NCBI RefSeq assembly: GCF_039545135.1
Contig: NZ_BAABRU010000009.1
Coordinates: 186,001-250,000 of the forward strand
From: Herpetosiphon gulosus
GTDB taxonomy: Bacteria > Chloroflexota > Chloroflexia > Chloroflexales > Herpetosiphonaceae
Reading direction: 5' to 3'
Length of the DNA: 64,000 nucleotides
The position numbers and the translations under genes are program-made. Positions 17,071-25,467 of this stretch are shown piece by piece (position 1 is the first letter of the stretch; the number at the start of each line of letters is the position of its first letter). The notes under the pieces are model-generated. The model saw only the letters and a program-made list of their open reading frames with translations. It made no database searches and was not told the DNA's origin.

Positions 17071-17309
17071 AGCAGATTCGCATTTCAATCAATGGTACAG
17101 AGTATCACGTAGCTGAGCACAGCAATCTAGCAGCGGTGCTTATGGATAAGGCTATTGCCAATCGGCGCTCGGTCACAGGCGAGCCTCGCATGGCGGTTTG
17201 TGGTATGGGCAGTTGTGGCGAGTGCCGCGTGACAATCAACCAGCAAGCGCATCAATTGGCATGTTTGCAGCAATGTTACGAGGGCATGGAGGTGGATTGT
17301 GAGCCTTAA
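17067..17309 (+). CDS. [2Fe-2S] small subunit of D-hydroxyproline dehydrogenase
   Basis: An 80-residue ferredoxin-like protein with a plant-type [2Fe-2S] pattern: C45-x4-C50-x2-C53-x12-C66 (AVCGMGSCGECRV, LACLQQC). The N-terminal beta strands read QIRISINGTEYHV. It matches HcnA/OoxX-type subunits that pass electrons between the two flavin subunits. It overlaps the previous gene by 4 bases and the next by 11. Confidence 0.9.
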   Translation: MKQIRISINGTEYHVAEHSNLAAVLMDKAIANRRSVTGEPRMAVCGMGSCGECRVTINQQAHQLACLQQCYEGMEVDCEP

Positions 17310-18525
17310 TGTCGTCATCATAGGGGCTGGCCCAGCCGGATTGGCCGCAGCTTGGAGTGCTAGCCAAAGCAACGCCAAGATCACACTAATCGATCAAGCT
17401 GATCAGGCGGGGGGGCAGATTTGGCGCGGTGGCCAGAACTATGCTCCAAAACGTTATCAACATTTGTTTGCTCAGCAGACCACACTGCACTATTACAAAT
17501 CAACGCAAGTGCTTGGGGCAAACGAGCAACAATTGTTTTTAGCCACACCCCAAGGGCCGCAACAACTACGCTATGATCGGCTGATTTTGGCCAATGGCGC
17601 ACGTGAATTATTCTTACCGTTTCCAGGTTGGACACTGCCTAGAGTGGTAGGAGTGGGTGGCTTGCAAGCGTTGGTCAAGGGTGGCTTGCCGATTGCTGGC
17701 AAACGGGTTGTGGTTGCTGGCAGTGGGCCGTTGTTAATTGCAGTTGCCAGCCAATTAAAGCAACGCGGTGCAATCATCAAAGCCGTAGTTGAACAAGCAC
17801 CTGCTAGCCAATTGTTACGCTTTGGGCGGAACTTGGTTGGCTATCCAACAAAAATGTTGCAAGCTGCCCAAATTGCCCAAGCTTTAGCCAACACGCCATT
17901 TTATGTCAATACATGGGTCACGGCGGCTGAGGGTGAGGGAGCAGTTCAATCGGTTCAATTAAGCAATGGCCAACGGATCGAATGCGATTATTTGGCCTGT
18001 AGTTGGGGCTTAATCGCCAACACCGAGCTAGCCCAACAATTTGGTTGTCGCCTTGAGCAACATTTTGTGCAAGTTGATCGCAGTCAACACACCAGCCGCG
18101 ACCATGTGTATGCAGTTGGCGAACTAACGGGTATTGGCGGCGAAGATAAAGCCGTGATCGAAGGCCAAATTGCTGGTTTTGTGGCAACTGGCAATTATCA
18201 GGCGGCCAGCCAATTAGCCCAGCAGCAAGCCCAAGCATGGCAATTTAGCCAGCAATTAACCGCAAGTTTCGCCCTACGCCCCGAATTACGTCAACTTGCC
18301 CAAGCAGAGACACTTGTTTGTCGTTGCGAAGATGTGAGATTGGCGCAATTGCAAAACCAACCAAGCTGGCGCAGCGCCAAACTACAAACTCGCTGCGGCA
18401 TGGGCATCTGTCAAGGGCGGGTGTGTGGTGGGGCAACTCAATATTTATTCGGTTGGAGTCAAGATAGCGTGCGATTTCCAATTCATTCGGTCAGCGTCGC
18501 CGATTTAGTTATGGAGTCAGTATGA
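17299..18525 (+). CDS. D-hydroxyproline dehydrogenase, NAD/FAD and BFD-type iron-sulfur subunit
   Basis: A 408-residue subunit. The GTG start at 17299 is chosen because it opens directly on SLNVVIIGAGPAGLAAAWSA (FAD). A second nucleotide site lies at about 140-150 (RVVVAGSGPLLIAVASQL), followed by VYAVGELTGIGGEDKAVIEG. The last about 90 residues carry a BFD-like cluster site: VCRCEDV, then RCGMGICQGRVCGG. This arrangement is that of HcnB/OoxA subunits, which take electrons from the catalytic flavin subunit. It overlaps the DapA-like gene by 4 bases. Confidence 0.9.
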   Translation: MSLNVVIIGAGPAGLAAAWSASQSNAKITLIDQADQAGGQIWRGGQNYAPKRYQHLFAQQTTLHYYKSTQVLGANEQQLFLATPQGPQQLRYDRLILANGARELFLPFPGWTLPRVVGVGGLQALVKGGLPIAGKRVVVAGSGPLLIAVASQLKQRGAIIKAVVEQAPASQLLRFGRNLVGYPTKMLQAAQIAQALANTPFYVNTWVTAAEGEGAVQSVQLSNGQRIECDYLACSWGLIANTELAQQFGCRLEQHFVQVDRSQHTSRDHVYAVGELTGIGGEDKAVIEGQIAGFVATGNYQAASQLAQQQAQAWQFSQQLTASFALRPELRQLAQAETLVCRCEDVRLAQLQNQPSWRSAKLQTRCGMGICQGRVCGGATQYLFGWSQDSVRFPIHSVSVADLVMESV

Positions 18526-19436
18526 GCATGTGGCATGGAGTTATTCCGGCAATCACCACCCGTTTTAATCACGATGGTAGCGTTGATCATGGATTTTTGG
18601 CCGAGCACTGTGCTTGGATGTTGGATGCTGGCTGTGTTGGAATCGTGCCGCTTGGCTCGTTGGGCGAGGGCGCAACCCTCAGCACCGCCGAAAAACAGGC
18701 AATTTTACAAACCTGTGTCAAGGTGGCTGGCTCGAATCCGGTCATTCCAGGTATTGCAGCGCTCTCAACTGCCGAAGCCTGCCAGATGGCCCAAATCGCC
18801 GCAGCCGAAGGCTGCTCAGGCCTGATGGTACTGCCGCCTTATCTCTACTCGACCGATTGGCGCGAAATGCAAGCCCATATGAGCGCCGTAATCAGCGCCA
18901 CCGAGCTACCCGTGATGATCTACAACAATCCCGTGGCCTATCGCACCGATTTTGTGCCCAGCCAAATTGCTGAATTAGCCCAACGCCATGCCAATGTGCA
19001 AGCAGTCAAGGAATCGAGCACCGATGTGCGGCGGGTGACGGCGATTCGGGCCGAGCTTGGTCAACGCCTCGAAATTTTAGTTGGAGTTGATGATGCAATC
19101 GTTGAGGGCATCGCTGCTGGGGCAGTTGGCTGGATCGCAGGCTTGGTCAACGCTTTTCCGCACGAATCGGTTGAACTATTTCAACTAGCCCAAGCTGTCA
19201 CTGCAGGCCATGGCGACCGCGCCCGACTCGAAGCGCTGTATGCCTGGTTCTTGCCATTGTTGCGGCTCGACACCGTGCCAAAATTTGTTCAATTGATTAA
19301 ACTCACGCAGGCGATGGTTGGCATGGGCAGCGAAACCGTGCGAGCACCACGGCTTGAGTTAGTTGGAGCCGAGCGTGAAGCTGCCGTCAGCGTGATTGAG
19401 CAAGCTTTGGCTCGGCGGCAGGAGTTATGGCCATGA
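18522..19436 (+). CDS. 1-Pyrroline-4-hydroxy-2-carboxylate deaminase (DapA family)
   Basis: A 304-residue Schiff-base aldolase-fold enzyme. Visible landmarks are the carboxylate-binding PLGSLGEGATL, the catalytic Tyr134 in MIYNNPVAY, the Schiff-base Lys163 in VQAVKESSTD and the strand VGVDDAIVEG. DapA proper is excluded by context: it sits between the hydroxyproline dehydrogenase and a semialdehyde dehydrogenase. There the expected reaction is deamination of pyrroline-4-hydroxy-2-carboxylate to 2-oxoglutarate semialdehyde. It overlaps the next gene by 10 bases. Confidence 0.87.
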   Translation: MSMWHGVIPAITTRFNHDGSVDHGFLAEHCAWMLDAGCVGIVPLGSLGEGATLSTAEKQAILQTCVKVAGSNPVIPGIAALSTAEACQMAQIAAAEGCSGLMVLPPYLYSTDWREMQAHMSAVISATELPVMIYNNPVAYRTDFVPSQIAELAQRHANVQAVKESSTDVRRVTAIRAELGQRLEILVGVDDAIVEGIAAGAVGWIAGLVNAFPHESVELFQLAQAVTAGHGDRARLEALYAWFLPLLRLDTVPKFVQLIKLTQAMVGMGSETVRAPRLELVGAEREAAVSVIEQALARRQELWP

Positions 19437-21004
19437 AACCAATTTTAATCAACGGCGAATGGCAAATTGGCGATTATGTTGGTAGTTTTCATGCGACCAA
19501 CCCAACCACCACCCAAGCTTTTGCGCCTGAATATCCGATTTCGGGGCGCGGCGATTTAGAATTAGCCTTGAGCGCTGGGGTTGCCGCCTCGCGTGAGCTA
19601 GCCCAAAGTAGCCCTGAGCAACGTGCCAACTTTCTCGAAGGCTACGCCGATTTGATCGAGGCCAAGCGCCAAGAACTCAGCGCAATCGCCCATAGCGAAA
19701 CTGGCCTGCCAATCGAGCCACGGTTGAACAGCGTCGAACTACCACGCACGGTCAATCAATTGCGCCAAGCGGCTCAAGCAGTGCGCAACCACACTTGGGA
19801 GCTGGCAACAATCGACAGCAAAGCCAATATTCGCTCGCTATATGGCAGTTTGGCAGCACCAGTCGCCATTTTTGGGCCGAATAATTTCCCGTTTGCCTAT
19901 AATGCGATTGCGGGCAGCGATTTTGCCTCGGCGATTGCTGCGGGGAATGCAGTAATCGCCAAAGGCCACCCGAGCCACCCAGCCACCACCGAATTACTGG
20001 CCGAATTAGCACATCAGGCAGTATTGGCGGCTGGTTTGCCTGCAGCGAGTGTGCAATTGCTGTATGGCTTGCCCGATGAATTAGGCTTGGCGTTGGTCAG
20101 TCATCCTTTAATTGGGGCGATTGGCTTTACTGGCTCGCGCCGAGCGGGGTTGGCGCTCAAGGCCGCCGCCGATCAAGCAGGCAAAGCCATTTACCTAGAA
20201 ATGTCGAGCATCAATCCTGTTGTGATGTTAGCTGGGGCCGTGACTGAGCGGGCCGAAGCGCTGGCCGCCGAATTTGCTGGCTCGTGTACCTTGGGCGCTG
20301 GTCAATTTTGCACCAACCCTGGCTTATTAATTTTGGATCACTCAGCGGCCAGTGCTGATTTTATCGAAGCTACCAAGGCCCATTTTAGCCAACACCCTAG
20401 CCTGACCCTGCTCAACCATGGCGTTCTGGCTGGGCTTGAACAGGGCATCGAGCATTTGCAAGATGCTGGGGCGCAAGTGCTGGTTGGTGGGCATGTGTTG
20501 GATGATGGTTATCGTTATGCCAATAGCTTGCTCTATGTTGCGGGCAATAGCTTTCTGGCCAATCCCCAAGCACTCAGCCATGAAGTCTTTGGGCCAGTCA
20601 GTTTGATTGTTGAATGCGCCGACCAAGCCGAGGTGTTGCGGGTGCTCGATTGTCTTGAGGGCAATTTGACAGGCAGCATCTATAGCAGCAGCAACGGGGC
20701 GGATGAAGCGTTCTATCAAATTGTTGCCGAGCGCTTACGCTCCAAAGTTGGGCGTTTGCTCAACGACAAAATGCCCACGGGCGTGGCGGTCAGCTCAGCC
20801 ATGAACCATGGCGGGCCGTATCCAGCCACAGGCCATGCAGGCTGGACGGCAGTTGGCTTTCCCGCGACAATTCGGCGGTTTGCCGCGCTGCACTGCTACG
20901 ACAACGTGCGCGAATCGCGCTTGCCAAGCATTCTGCAAAACGCTAATCCTCAGGGAATTTGGCGCTTGGTTGATGGCCAGTGGAGTAATGCTAGCATTGG
21001 TTAG
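19427..21004 (+). CDS. 2-Oxoglutarate-semialdehyde dehydrogenase (ALDH superfamily)
   Basis: A 525-residue NAD(P)-dependent aldehyde dehydrogenase that makes 2-oxoglutarate, the last step of the operon pathway. It has IFGPNNFPFAYN (substrate/cofactor channel), VIAKGHPSHPATTELL (NAD(P) binding), GFTGSRRAG, the general-base Glu in YLEMSSINPVV (about residue 258) and the nucleophile Cys in AGQFCTNPGLL (about 294). ALDHs with the GQFCTNPG form and about 525 residues are the ketoglutarate-semialdehyde type. It is the last gene of the operon. No clear terminator hairpin follows before the family A repeat at 21,083. Confidence 0.92.
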   Translation: MAMKPILINGEWQIGDYVGSFHATNPTTTQAFAPEYPISGRGDLELALSAGVAASRELAQSSPEQRANFLEGYADLIEAKRQELSAIAHSETGLPIEPRLNSVELPRTVNQLRQAAQAVRNHTWELATIDSKANIRSLYGSLAAPVAIFGPNNFPFAYNAIAGSDFASAIAAGNAVIAKGHPSHPATTELLAELAHQAVLAAGLPAASVQLLYGLPDELGLALVSHPLIGAIGFTGSRRAGLALKAAADQAGKAIYLEMSSINPVVMLAGAVTERAEALAAEFAGSCTLGAGQFCTNPGLLILDHSAASADFIEATKAHFSQHPSLTLLNHGVLAGLEQGIEHLQDAGAQVLVGGHVLDDGYRYANSLLYVAGNSFLANPQALSHEVFGPVSLIVECADQAEVLRVLDCLEGNLTGSIYSSSNGADEAFYQIVAERLRSKVGRLLNDKMPTGVAVSSAMNHGGPYPATGHAGWTAVGFPATIRRFAALHCYDNVRESRLPSILQNANPQGIWRLVDGQWSNASIG

Positions 21005-21082
21005 CATTTAATCGTATTGCCACTCTTCCGTCCTTTTAGAGGAGCTTTTTAAGGATCGTTTATCGTATTTGCTCGGTCTTTT

Positions 21083-21200
21083 CGTGCCCTCACCCCCGAC
21101 CCCTCTCCCACTGCGGTGGGAGAGGGGAGAGCCAACGATCATGATTGATGGTTCGCCCTCGCCTCGCCTGCGGGAGAGGGGGCTAGGGGGTGAGGGCACG
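21083..21200. repeat. Dispersed palindromic repeat, family A (best full copy)
   Basis: A 118-bp element with perfect 15-bp terminal inverted repeats, CGTGCCCTCACCCCC and GGGGGTGAGGGCACG. Two inner hairpins flank a central AT-containing part; the left one is CCTCTCCCACTGCGG paired with a TGGGAGAGG arm. No coding capacity is visible, so it is MITE- or REP-like in layout. Confidence 0.8.
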
Positions 21201-21269
21201 AACATTGACGGCGAATTTCACCGCGTCTTTGCTAAAAACCTAACCTCTCATTTCCAACAATCGCTCCCC

Positions 21270-21345
21270 CGTCATTCCCTTCGTGCTCTTCGCGGTTCCC
21301 ATCAGCCTGATCCCTGATCCCTGATCCCTAGCCCCTAACTCTCAG
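21270..21345. repeat. Short dispersed low-complexity repeats (families C and D)
   Basis: CGTCATTCCCTTCGTGCTCTTCGCGG (family D, about 21273) is followed by the heptamer tandem CCTGATC repeated from about 21307, then CCTAGCCCCTAACTC (family C). Similar wording recurs at about 14772, 29578, 55305 and 61712. The rest of the 21005-21415 gap holds no gene that I can support. Confidence 0.55.
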
Positions 21346-21415
21346 CAACCCATCATTGCCAGAGCCAAGCTCAGCATGCTAGACTGACAGCAGTTTTGCC
21401 AATAGGAGCATTGCT

Positions 21416-22225
21416 ATGGCTACATCCAAACCCCAATTATCACCACTTGTTCGTATCATGTTTGTCGTTGTTGCCTTGGTATTGGTCGCTGGCGTTTCAC
21501 TGTTGATCGCCCCAAGTTTAGTCGGGCCGCGTTGGCCATGGGCTTTACGGCCATTTGCGACTCGTTTTTTAGGCGCAGTGTATGCCGCCGAAATGGTGGC
21601 GGTGCTCTTTACCCTTGTGATCAATGATTGGTCGGTGGCGCGACTTACGATTCCCCAAGCAGTCACCTTCACCACGGTTGTCACTGGCGCATCGCTGGTC
21701 TGGATCAATAATTTCGATTTTTCACGCGTAATCGTTTGGCTGTGGTTCATTATCTACACCCTACCGACCTTGGCCTTAGGCTGGTTTTGGTGGCAATATC
21801 GCGCTTGGCCAGCGGTCAATCCTCAGCCATTAGGTATATTACGCCCCATCCTATTAATTGAGGCCGCTGTTTTAGGTGGTTATGGCTTGACCAGCATGAT
21901 TGCCCCCGATTGGGCCACAGCGTTTTGGCCATGGAAAATCGATGCGTTTCATGCCCAAATTTATAGTGCCTTATTTATGACCGGAGCAATTGGAGCATGG
22001 ATTGTAGCAGGTGGCGGCAATCGCTATGAACTGCTGACCCTCGGTTGGAGCCAAGTCGTCCTAGGGTTGGGGGTAATTGCGGCCTTAGCCATCGTCGATT
22101 TTGGCCCAGACAACCTGAGCGTGCCATGGGCAAGTATCGGAACAATTATTTGGGCGACTAGTTTTGGGTTAATTGCGCTAGTTGGGGGAGTTTTAATTGG
22201 GCGTGGAATGCAACAACGGAGCTAA
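21416..22225 (+). CDS. Eight-helix membrane protein with internal duplication, unknown function
   Basis: A 269-residue integral membrane protein of about eight helices. The two halves look related: WPWALRPFATRFLGAVYAAEMVAVL in the first and FWPWKIDAFHAQIYSALFMTGAIGAW in the second, each after a helix ending in a SLLIAP or SMIAP motif. No transport, redox or enzymatic motif is recognised. AGGAG precedes the ATG by 8 bases. It stands alone between two intergenic regions. Confidence 0.75.
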   Translation: MATSKPQLSPLVRIMFVVVALVLVAGVSLLIAPSLVGPRWPWALRPFATRFLGAVYAAEMVAVLFTLVINDWSVARLTIPQAVTFTTVVTGASLVWINNFDFSRVIVWLWFIIYTLPTLALGWFWWQYRAWPAVNPQPLGILRPILLIEAAVLGGYGLTSMIAPDWATAFWPWKIDAFHAQIYSALFMTGAIGAWIVAGGGNRYELLTLGWSQVVLGLGVIAALAIVDFGPDNLSVPWASIGTIIWATSFGLIALVGGVLIGRGMQQRS

Positions 22226-22315
22226 TTGGGCGGGGACACTTCCCCCCGCTTCCCTCGGGCTCGACAACCTCAAGCCCGCGCTACGCCTCGTCGTGCATTG
22301 TACCACAACTCTTGG

Positions 22316-22344
22316 TTGCCTGTGCTTGCAGCCTCAAGTATAAT
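22316..22344 (+). promoter_or_regulatory. Promoter of the AAA ATPase-cpaF pair
   Basis: TTGCCT (22316-22321), a 17-base spacer and a perfect TATAAT (22339-22344) lie 89 bases before the AAA ATPase start. Upstream bases 22226-22315 are GC-rich and carry no gene. Confidence 0.65.
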
Positions 22345-22432
22345 ATTGATTATTGTTCATTCGGTGTGCGCAGATAGGGGAGATCTGCCAATCCCCGCCG
22401 ATCTTAATTGTTGAAGCTCAGGAGATCACACT

Positions 22433-23794
22433 ATGTCTGCGTTTCCTTTACGTGAATTTGCTTCGACTGCTCAAGCATCCGTTGATAGTGGGCCACAATT
22501 TCCCAACGAACCAACGTCAATTGACGAAACTGGGCTTGGGATGGGTTTTATTGCCGATCTTGTTCTTAAAGTTATTTATTTCAATGGCACCATTAGCGCC
22601 CAGCGGATTTCTGAACAAACCTGCCTACCCTACCTCAACGTCATCGACAAAGTATTACAATTTCTCAAAATGAGTGAATATGTCGATATTGTTGGGGCTG
22701 AACAAGGCTTCGGTGAACGAGCATATCAATATGTCACCACACTTCAAGGCTCGCGCAAAGTCAACGAAGTATTAGAGCGCTCACAGTATGCTGGCCCAGC
22801 CCCTGTGCCGCTAGCTTCCTACATCGAGATGGTCAATCGGCAGTCTATCGGCGGCATGACTATCAATCAACAACGCATCCGCGAAGCCTTCAAAGATCTG
22901 GTGATCAACGAAGAAATGCTAGATAAAATTGGCCCTGCTGCCAACTCTGCCCGCTCGTTATTCCTGTATGGACCACCAGGTAATGGCAAAACCACCATCG
23001 CCGAAGGCATCTCGCGAATTATGGGTGGCTCGGTCATGTTGCCCTATGCAGTTGAAATCGATGGTCAAGTGATCAAGCTCTATGATCCACTTAACCATAG
23101 CATTTTAACCAAGCCCGAAATGCGCCAAGATGATACGCCCGCCCCCTTCGGCGCGGTTGCTACGACTGTGCCACCTGCACCCGATCGGCGTTGGCTCCAC
23201 TGCAAGCGCCCACGAGTGATGGTTGGGGGCGAATTGATTTTGGAACAACTAGAATTAATTTTCGATCCAATTTCCAAAGTCTACGAAGCACCCTACCAAA
23301 TGAAAGCCAATGGTGGCTTGTTTCTGATCGACGACTTTGGGCGGCAACGCTGTCGGCCTGAAGAATTGTTGAACCGTTGGATTGTGCCACTCGAAAAGAA
23401 AATCGACTTTTTGGCCCTGCAAACTGGCAAAAAGATCGAAATTCCCTTTGATGTGTTGATCGTCTTTTCGACCAACCTTGATCCCAAGGGCTTGGTTGAT
23501 GATGCCTTCTTGCGGCGGATTCGCCATAAAATCGAGGTTGCCAACCCAACTCCCAACGAATATCGCGATATCTTCCGAATCGTTTGCAAAGCCAAAGGCG
23601 TGCCCTACAGCGATGATGGCTTGCGCTATTTGATTCAGGAACATTATTTCAAAGTTAACCGTGAGTTGCGCTGCTGTCACCCACGCGATTTACTTGATCA
23701 AGTGCTTGATGAAGCCAAATACCGTGGTCAACAGCCCCAAATGAATAAAGAACTTTTGGATCGGGCTTGCGAAGCCTATTTTGTCAAAATGTAG
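22433..23794 (+). CDS. AAA ATPase with N-terminal winged-helix-like region
   Basis: A 453-residue P-loop ATPase. About residues 30-95 (GFIADLVLKVIYFNGTISAQRISEQT, LNVIDKVLQFLKMSEYVDIVG) look like a winged helix. Walker A is LFLYGPPGNGKTTIAEG (about 176-192) and Walker B is GGLFLIDDFGRQR (about 294-306), followed by sensor FSTNLDPKGLVDDAFLRRI. It lies 12 bases before a CpaF-type secretion ATPase and has its own ribosome site, so the two are one operon. The role may be in assembly or control of a Tad-like or other surface machine, which is inferred from the neighbour only. Confidence 0.82.
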   Translation: MSAFPLREFASTAQASVDSGPQFPNEPTSIDETGLGMGFIADLVLKVIYFNGTISAQRISEQTCLPYLNVIDKVLQFLKMSEYVDIVGAEQGFGERAYQYVTTLQGSRKVNEVLERSQYAGPAPVPLASYIEMVNRQSIGGMTINQQRIREAFKDLVINEEMLDKIGPAANSARSLFLYGPPGNGKTTIAEGISRIMGGSVMLPYAVEIDGQVIKLYDPLNHSILTKPEMRQDDTPAPFGAVATTVPPAPDRRWLHCKRPRVMVGGELILEQLELIFDPISKVYEAPYQMKANGGLFLIDDFGRQRCRPEELLNRWIVPLEKKIDFLALQTGKKIEIPFDVLIVFSTNLDPKGLVDDAFLRRIRHKIEVANPTPNEYRDIFRIVCKAKGVPYSDDGLRYLIQEHYFKVNRELRCCHPRDLLDQVLDEAKYRGQQPQMNKELLDRACEAYFVKM

Positions 23795-23806
23795 TGAGGT
23801 CAAGTT

Positions 23807-25351
23807 ATGTCACTTCTCAAACGTCTTGGAAGCACGCCAACAAGCCCAGAGCCAACTCCTCCTGCTCAGCCAGTTCAACCAATGGCTGGCGAACAACCAA
23901 TGCCTGAATATCGCTCATCATCGTTAACGCCACTGAGCCCGCCACCACCACCAGCACCATCATCGCCACCAATGCCTGGTGGCAACCTGAGTGCTTTGGC
24001 TGGCTCTAGCTCTGGGTTAAGTGGCGGTACGATCAACACTAGTGGCTTTTTAGTGCTCGCTGATCGTGATGCCCATCGCAAAATGCTCGAGCTTTCGCTC
24101 TGGATTGTCGATAAAATTCAGGCTTCGGTCGGCTCGCAAACCCAACTACAACGCAACGAAGATTCCGAGCGCCTGATTCAAGAGCGCTTTACCACGTTTG
24201 TGCGTCAATCGAGCACCAATCTCGACCAAGATGGCACCAAATTGCTCTATCAAATGGTGCTCGACGAATTATTTGGCTTCGGGCCACTTGAGCAACTGAT
24301 TCGCGACGATACAATTACTGAAATTATGGTCAACAGCGCCACGGTGGTGTACGTTGAGCAAAAAGGGAAATTAACCCTTTCGCCAGTCATTTTCGCCTCG
24401 GAAGACCATGTGCTCAAAGTGATCGACCGGATTATTCGACCACTTGGGCGGCGGGTTGACCGCAAATGGCCTATGGTCGATGCCCGTTTGCCTGATGGTT
24501 CGCGGGTCAATGCCATCATCCCGCCTTGTGCAATCGATGGCTCATCGCTGAGTATTCGTAAATTCTCCAAGAAAAAACTCCAAGTCAGCGATTTGATCAA
24601 TTATGGCTCGATGACCAAAGAAATGGCCGACTTCCTGAATGCTTGTGTGGTCAGCGCCATGAACTTGATCGTCTCGGGCGGTACTGGTTCGGGTAAAACG
24701 ACGCTCTTGAACGTGCTTTCCAACTTTATTCCCGATCACTACCGAATTTGTACGATTGAAGACTCAGCCGAACTGCAACTTGGTAAAGATCACGTTATTC
24801 GGCTTGAATCCAAGCCTGCCGATGTTGATGGCTCGGGCTTGGTCACCATTCGCGACCTTGTGAAGAACTCGCTGCGGATGCGCCCCGACCGCATCGTGGT
24901 CGGGGAAATTCGCGACGGCGCGGCGCTCGACTTGCTCCAAGCGATGAACACTGGCCACGACGGCTCAATGTCCACTGTCCACGCCAACACCCCACGCGAC
25001 GCAATTCGCCGTTTGGAAACCTTGGCGTTGATGTCGGGGCTTGATTTACCAGTCGCGGTTATTCGCGAACAAATTGCTTCGGCGGTGCACGTGATTGTGC
25101 AGCAAGCCCGTTTGCGTGACGGCTCACGGAAAGTTGTGGCGGTAACTGAGGTTCAAGGTATGGAAAGCGGTCAGGTCGTGCTACAAGATATCTTCATCTT
25201 TGAAGACCAAGGCACTGCGCCCGATGGCAAAGTGCTAGGTGTGCTGCGGCCAACTGGCACACGCCCACGCTTTACCCCAGTGCTCGAAGCCAAAGGCTTC
25301 AAATTGCCTCCATCAATCTTCGGCGCAACCTTCCCCGGCATGCGGCGCTAA
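23807..25351 (+). CDS. CpaF/TadA-type secretion ATPase
   Basis: A 514-residue type II/IV secretion ATPase that powers pilus or protein export at the inner membrane. Residues 1-75 are Pro-rich and disordered-looking (SPEPTPPAQPVQP, SPPPPPAPSSPP). The middle is the N-terminal CpaF domain (LLYQMVLDELFGFGPLEQLI, DDTITEIMVNSATVVYVE). The ATPase has Walker A VSGGTGSGKTTLLNVL (about 290-305), an Asp box ICTIEDSAELQL, Walker B-like RPDRIVVGEIRDGAA and the His box GHDGSMSTVHANTPRDAI. No other tad or pilin genes are in view, so it may serve a locus elsewhere. Confidence 0.92.
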   Translation: MSLLKRLGSTPTSPEPTPPAQPVQPMAGEQPMPEYRSSSLTPLSPPPPPAPSSPPMPGGNLSALAGSSSGLSGGTINTSGFLVLADRDAHRKMLELSLWIVDKIQASVGSQTQLQRNEDSERLIQERFTTFVRQSSTNLDQDGTKLLYQMVLDELFGFGPLEQLIRDDTITEIMVNSATVVYVEQKGKLTLSPVIFASEDHVLKVIDRIIRPLGRRVDRKWPMVDARLPDGSRVNAIIPPCAIDGSSLSIRKFSKKKLQVSDLINYGSMTKEMADFLNACVVSAMNLIVSGGTGSGKTTLLNVLSNFIPDHYRICTIEDSAELQLGKDHVIRLESKPADVDGSGLVTIRDLVKNSLRMRPDRIVVGEIRDGAALDLLQAMNTGHDGSMSTVHANTPRDAIRRLETLALMSGLDLPVAVIREQIASAVHVIVQQARLRDGSRKVVAVTEVQGMESGQVVLQDIFIFEDQGTAPDGKVLGVLRPTGTRPRFTPVLEAKGFKLPPSIFGATFPGMRR

Positions 25352-25373
25352 ATCGATAGCTAGTTTTATTCAG

Positions 25374-25404
25374 CAACCCGTAGGACGTTAAATCCTGCGG
25401 GTTG
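25374..25404 (+). terminator. Hairpin after cpaF
   Basis: CAACCCGTAGGA (25374-25385) pairs with TCCTGCGGGTTG (25393-25404) apart from one T-G wobble, and is followed by TTTGG. A weak TTGTTT-N18-TATGAT promoter (25402-25431) for the next gene begins inside its right arm. Confidence 0.6.
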
Positions 25405-25467
25405 TTTGGCGTTCACAGGGTGTGCTATGATCGGTAGTAACAATCATTCATAGCAAGGGGGAGCGTA

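Noticed and set aside
18522-19436. Dihydrodipicolinate synthase (lysine pathway)
   Set aside because: The fold matches, but the gene overlaps hydroxyproline genes on both sides and completes that pathway.
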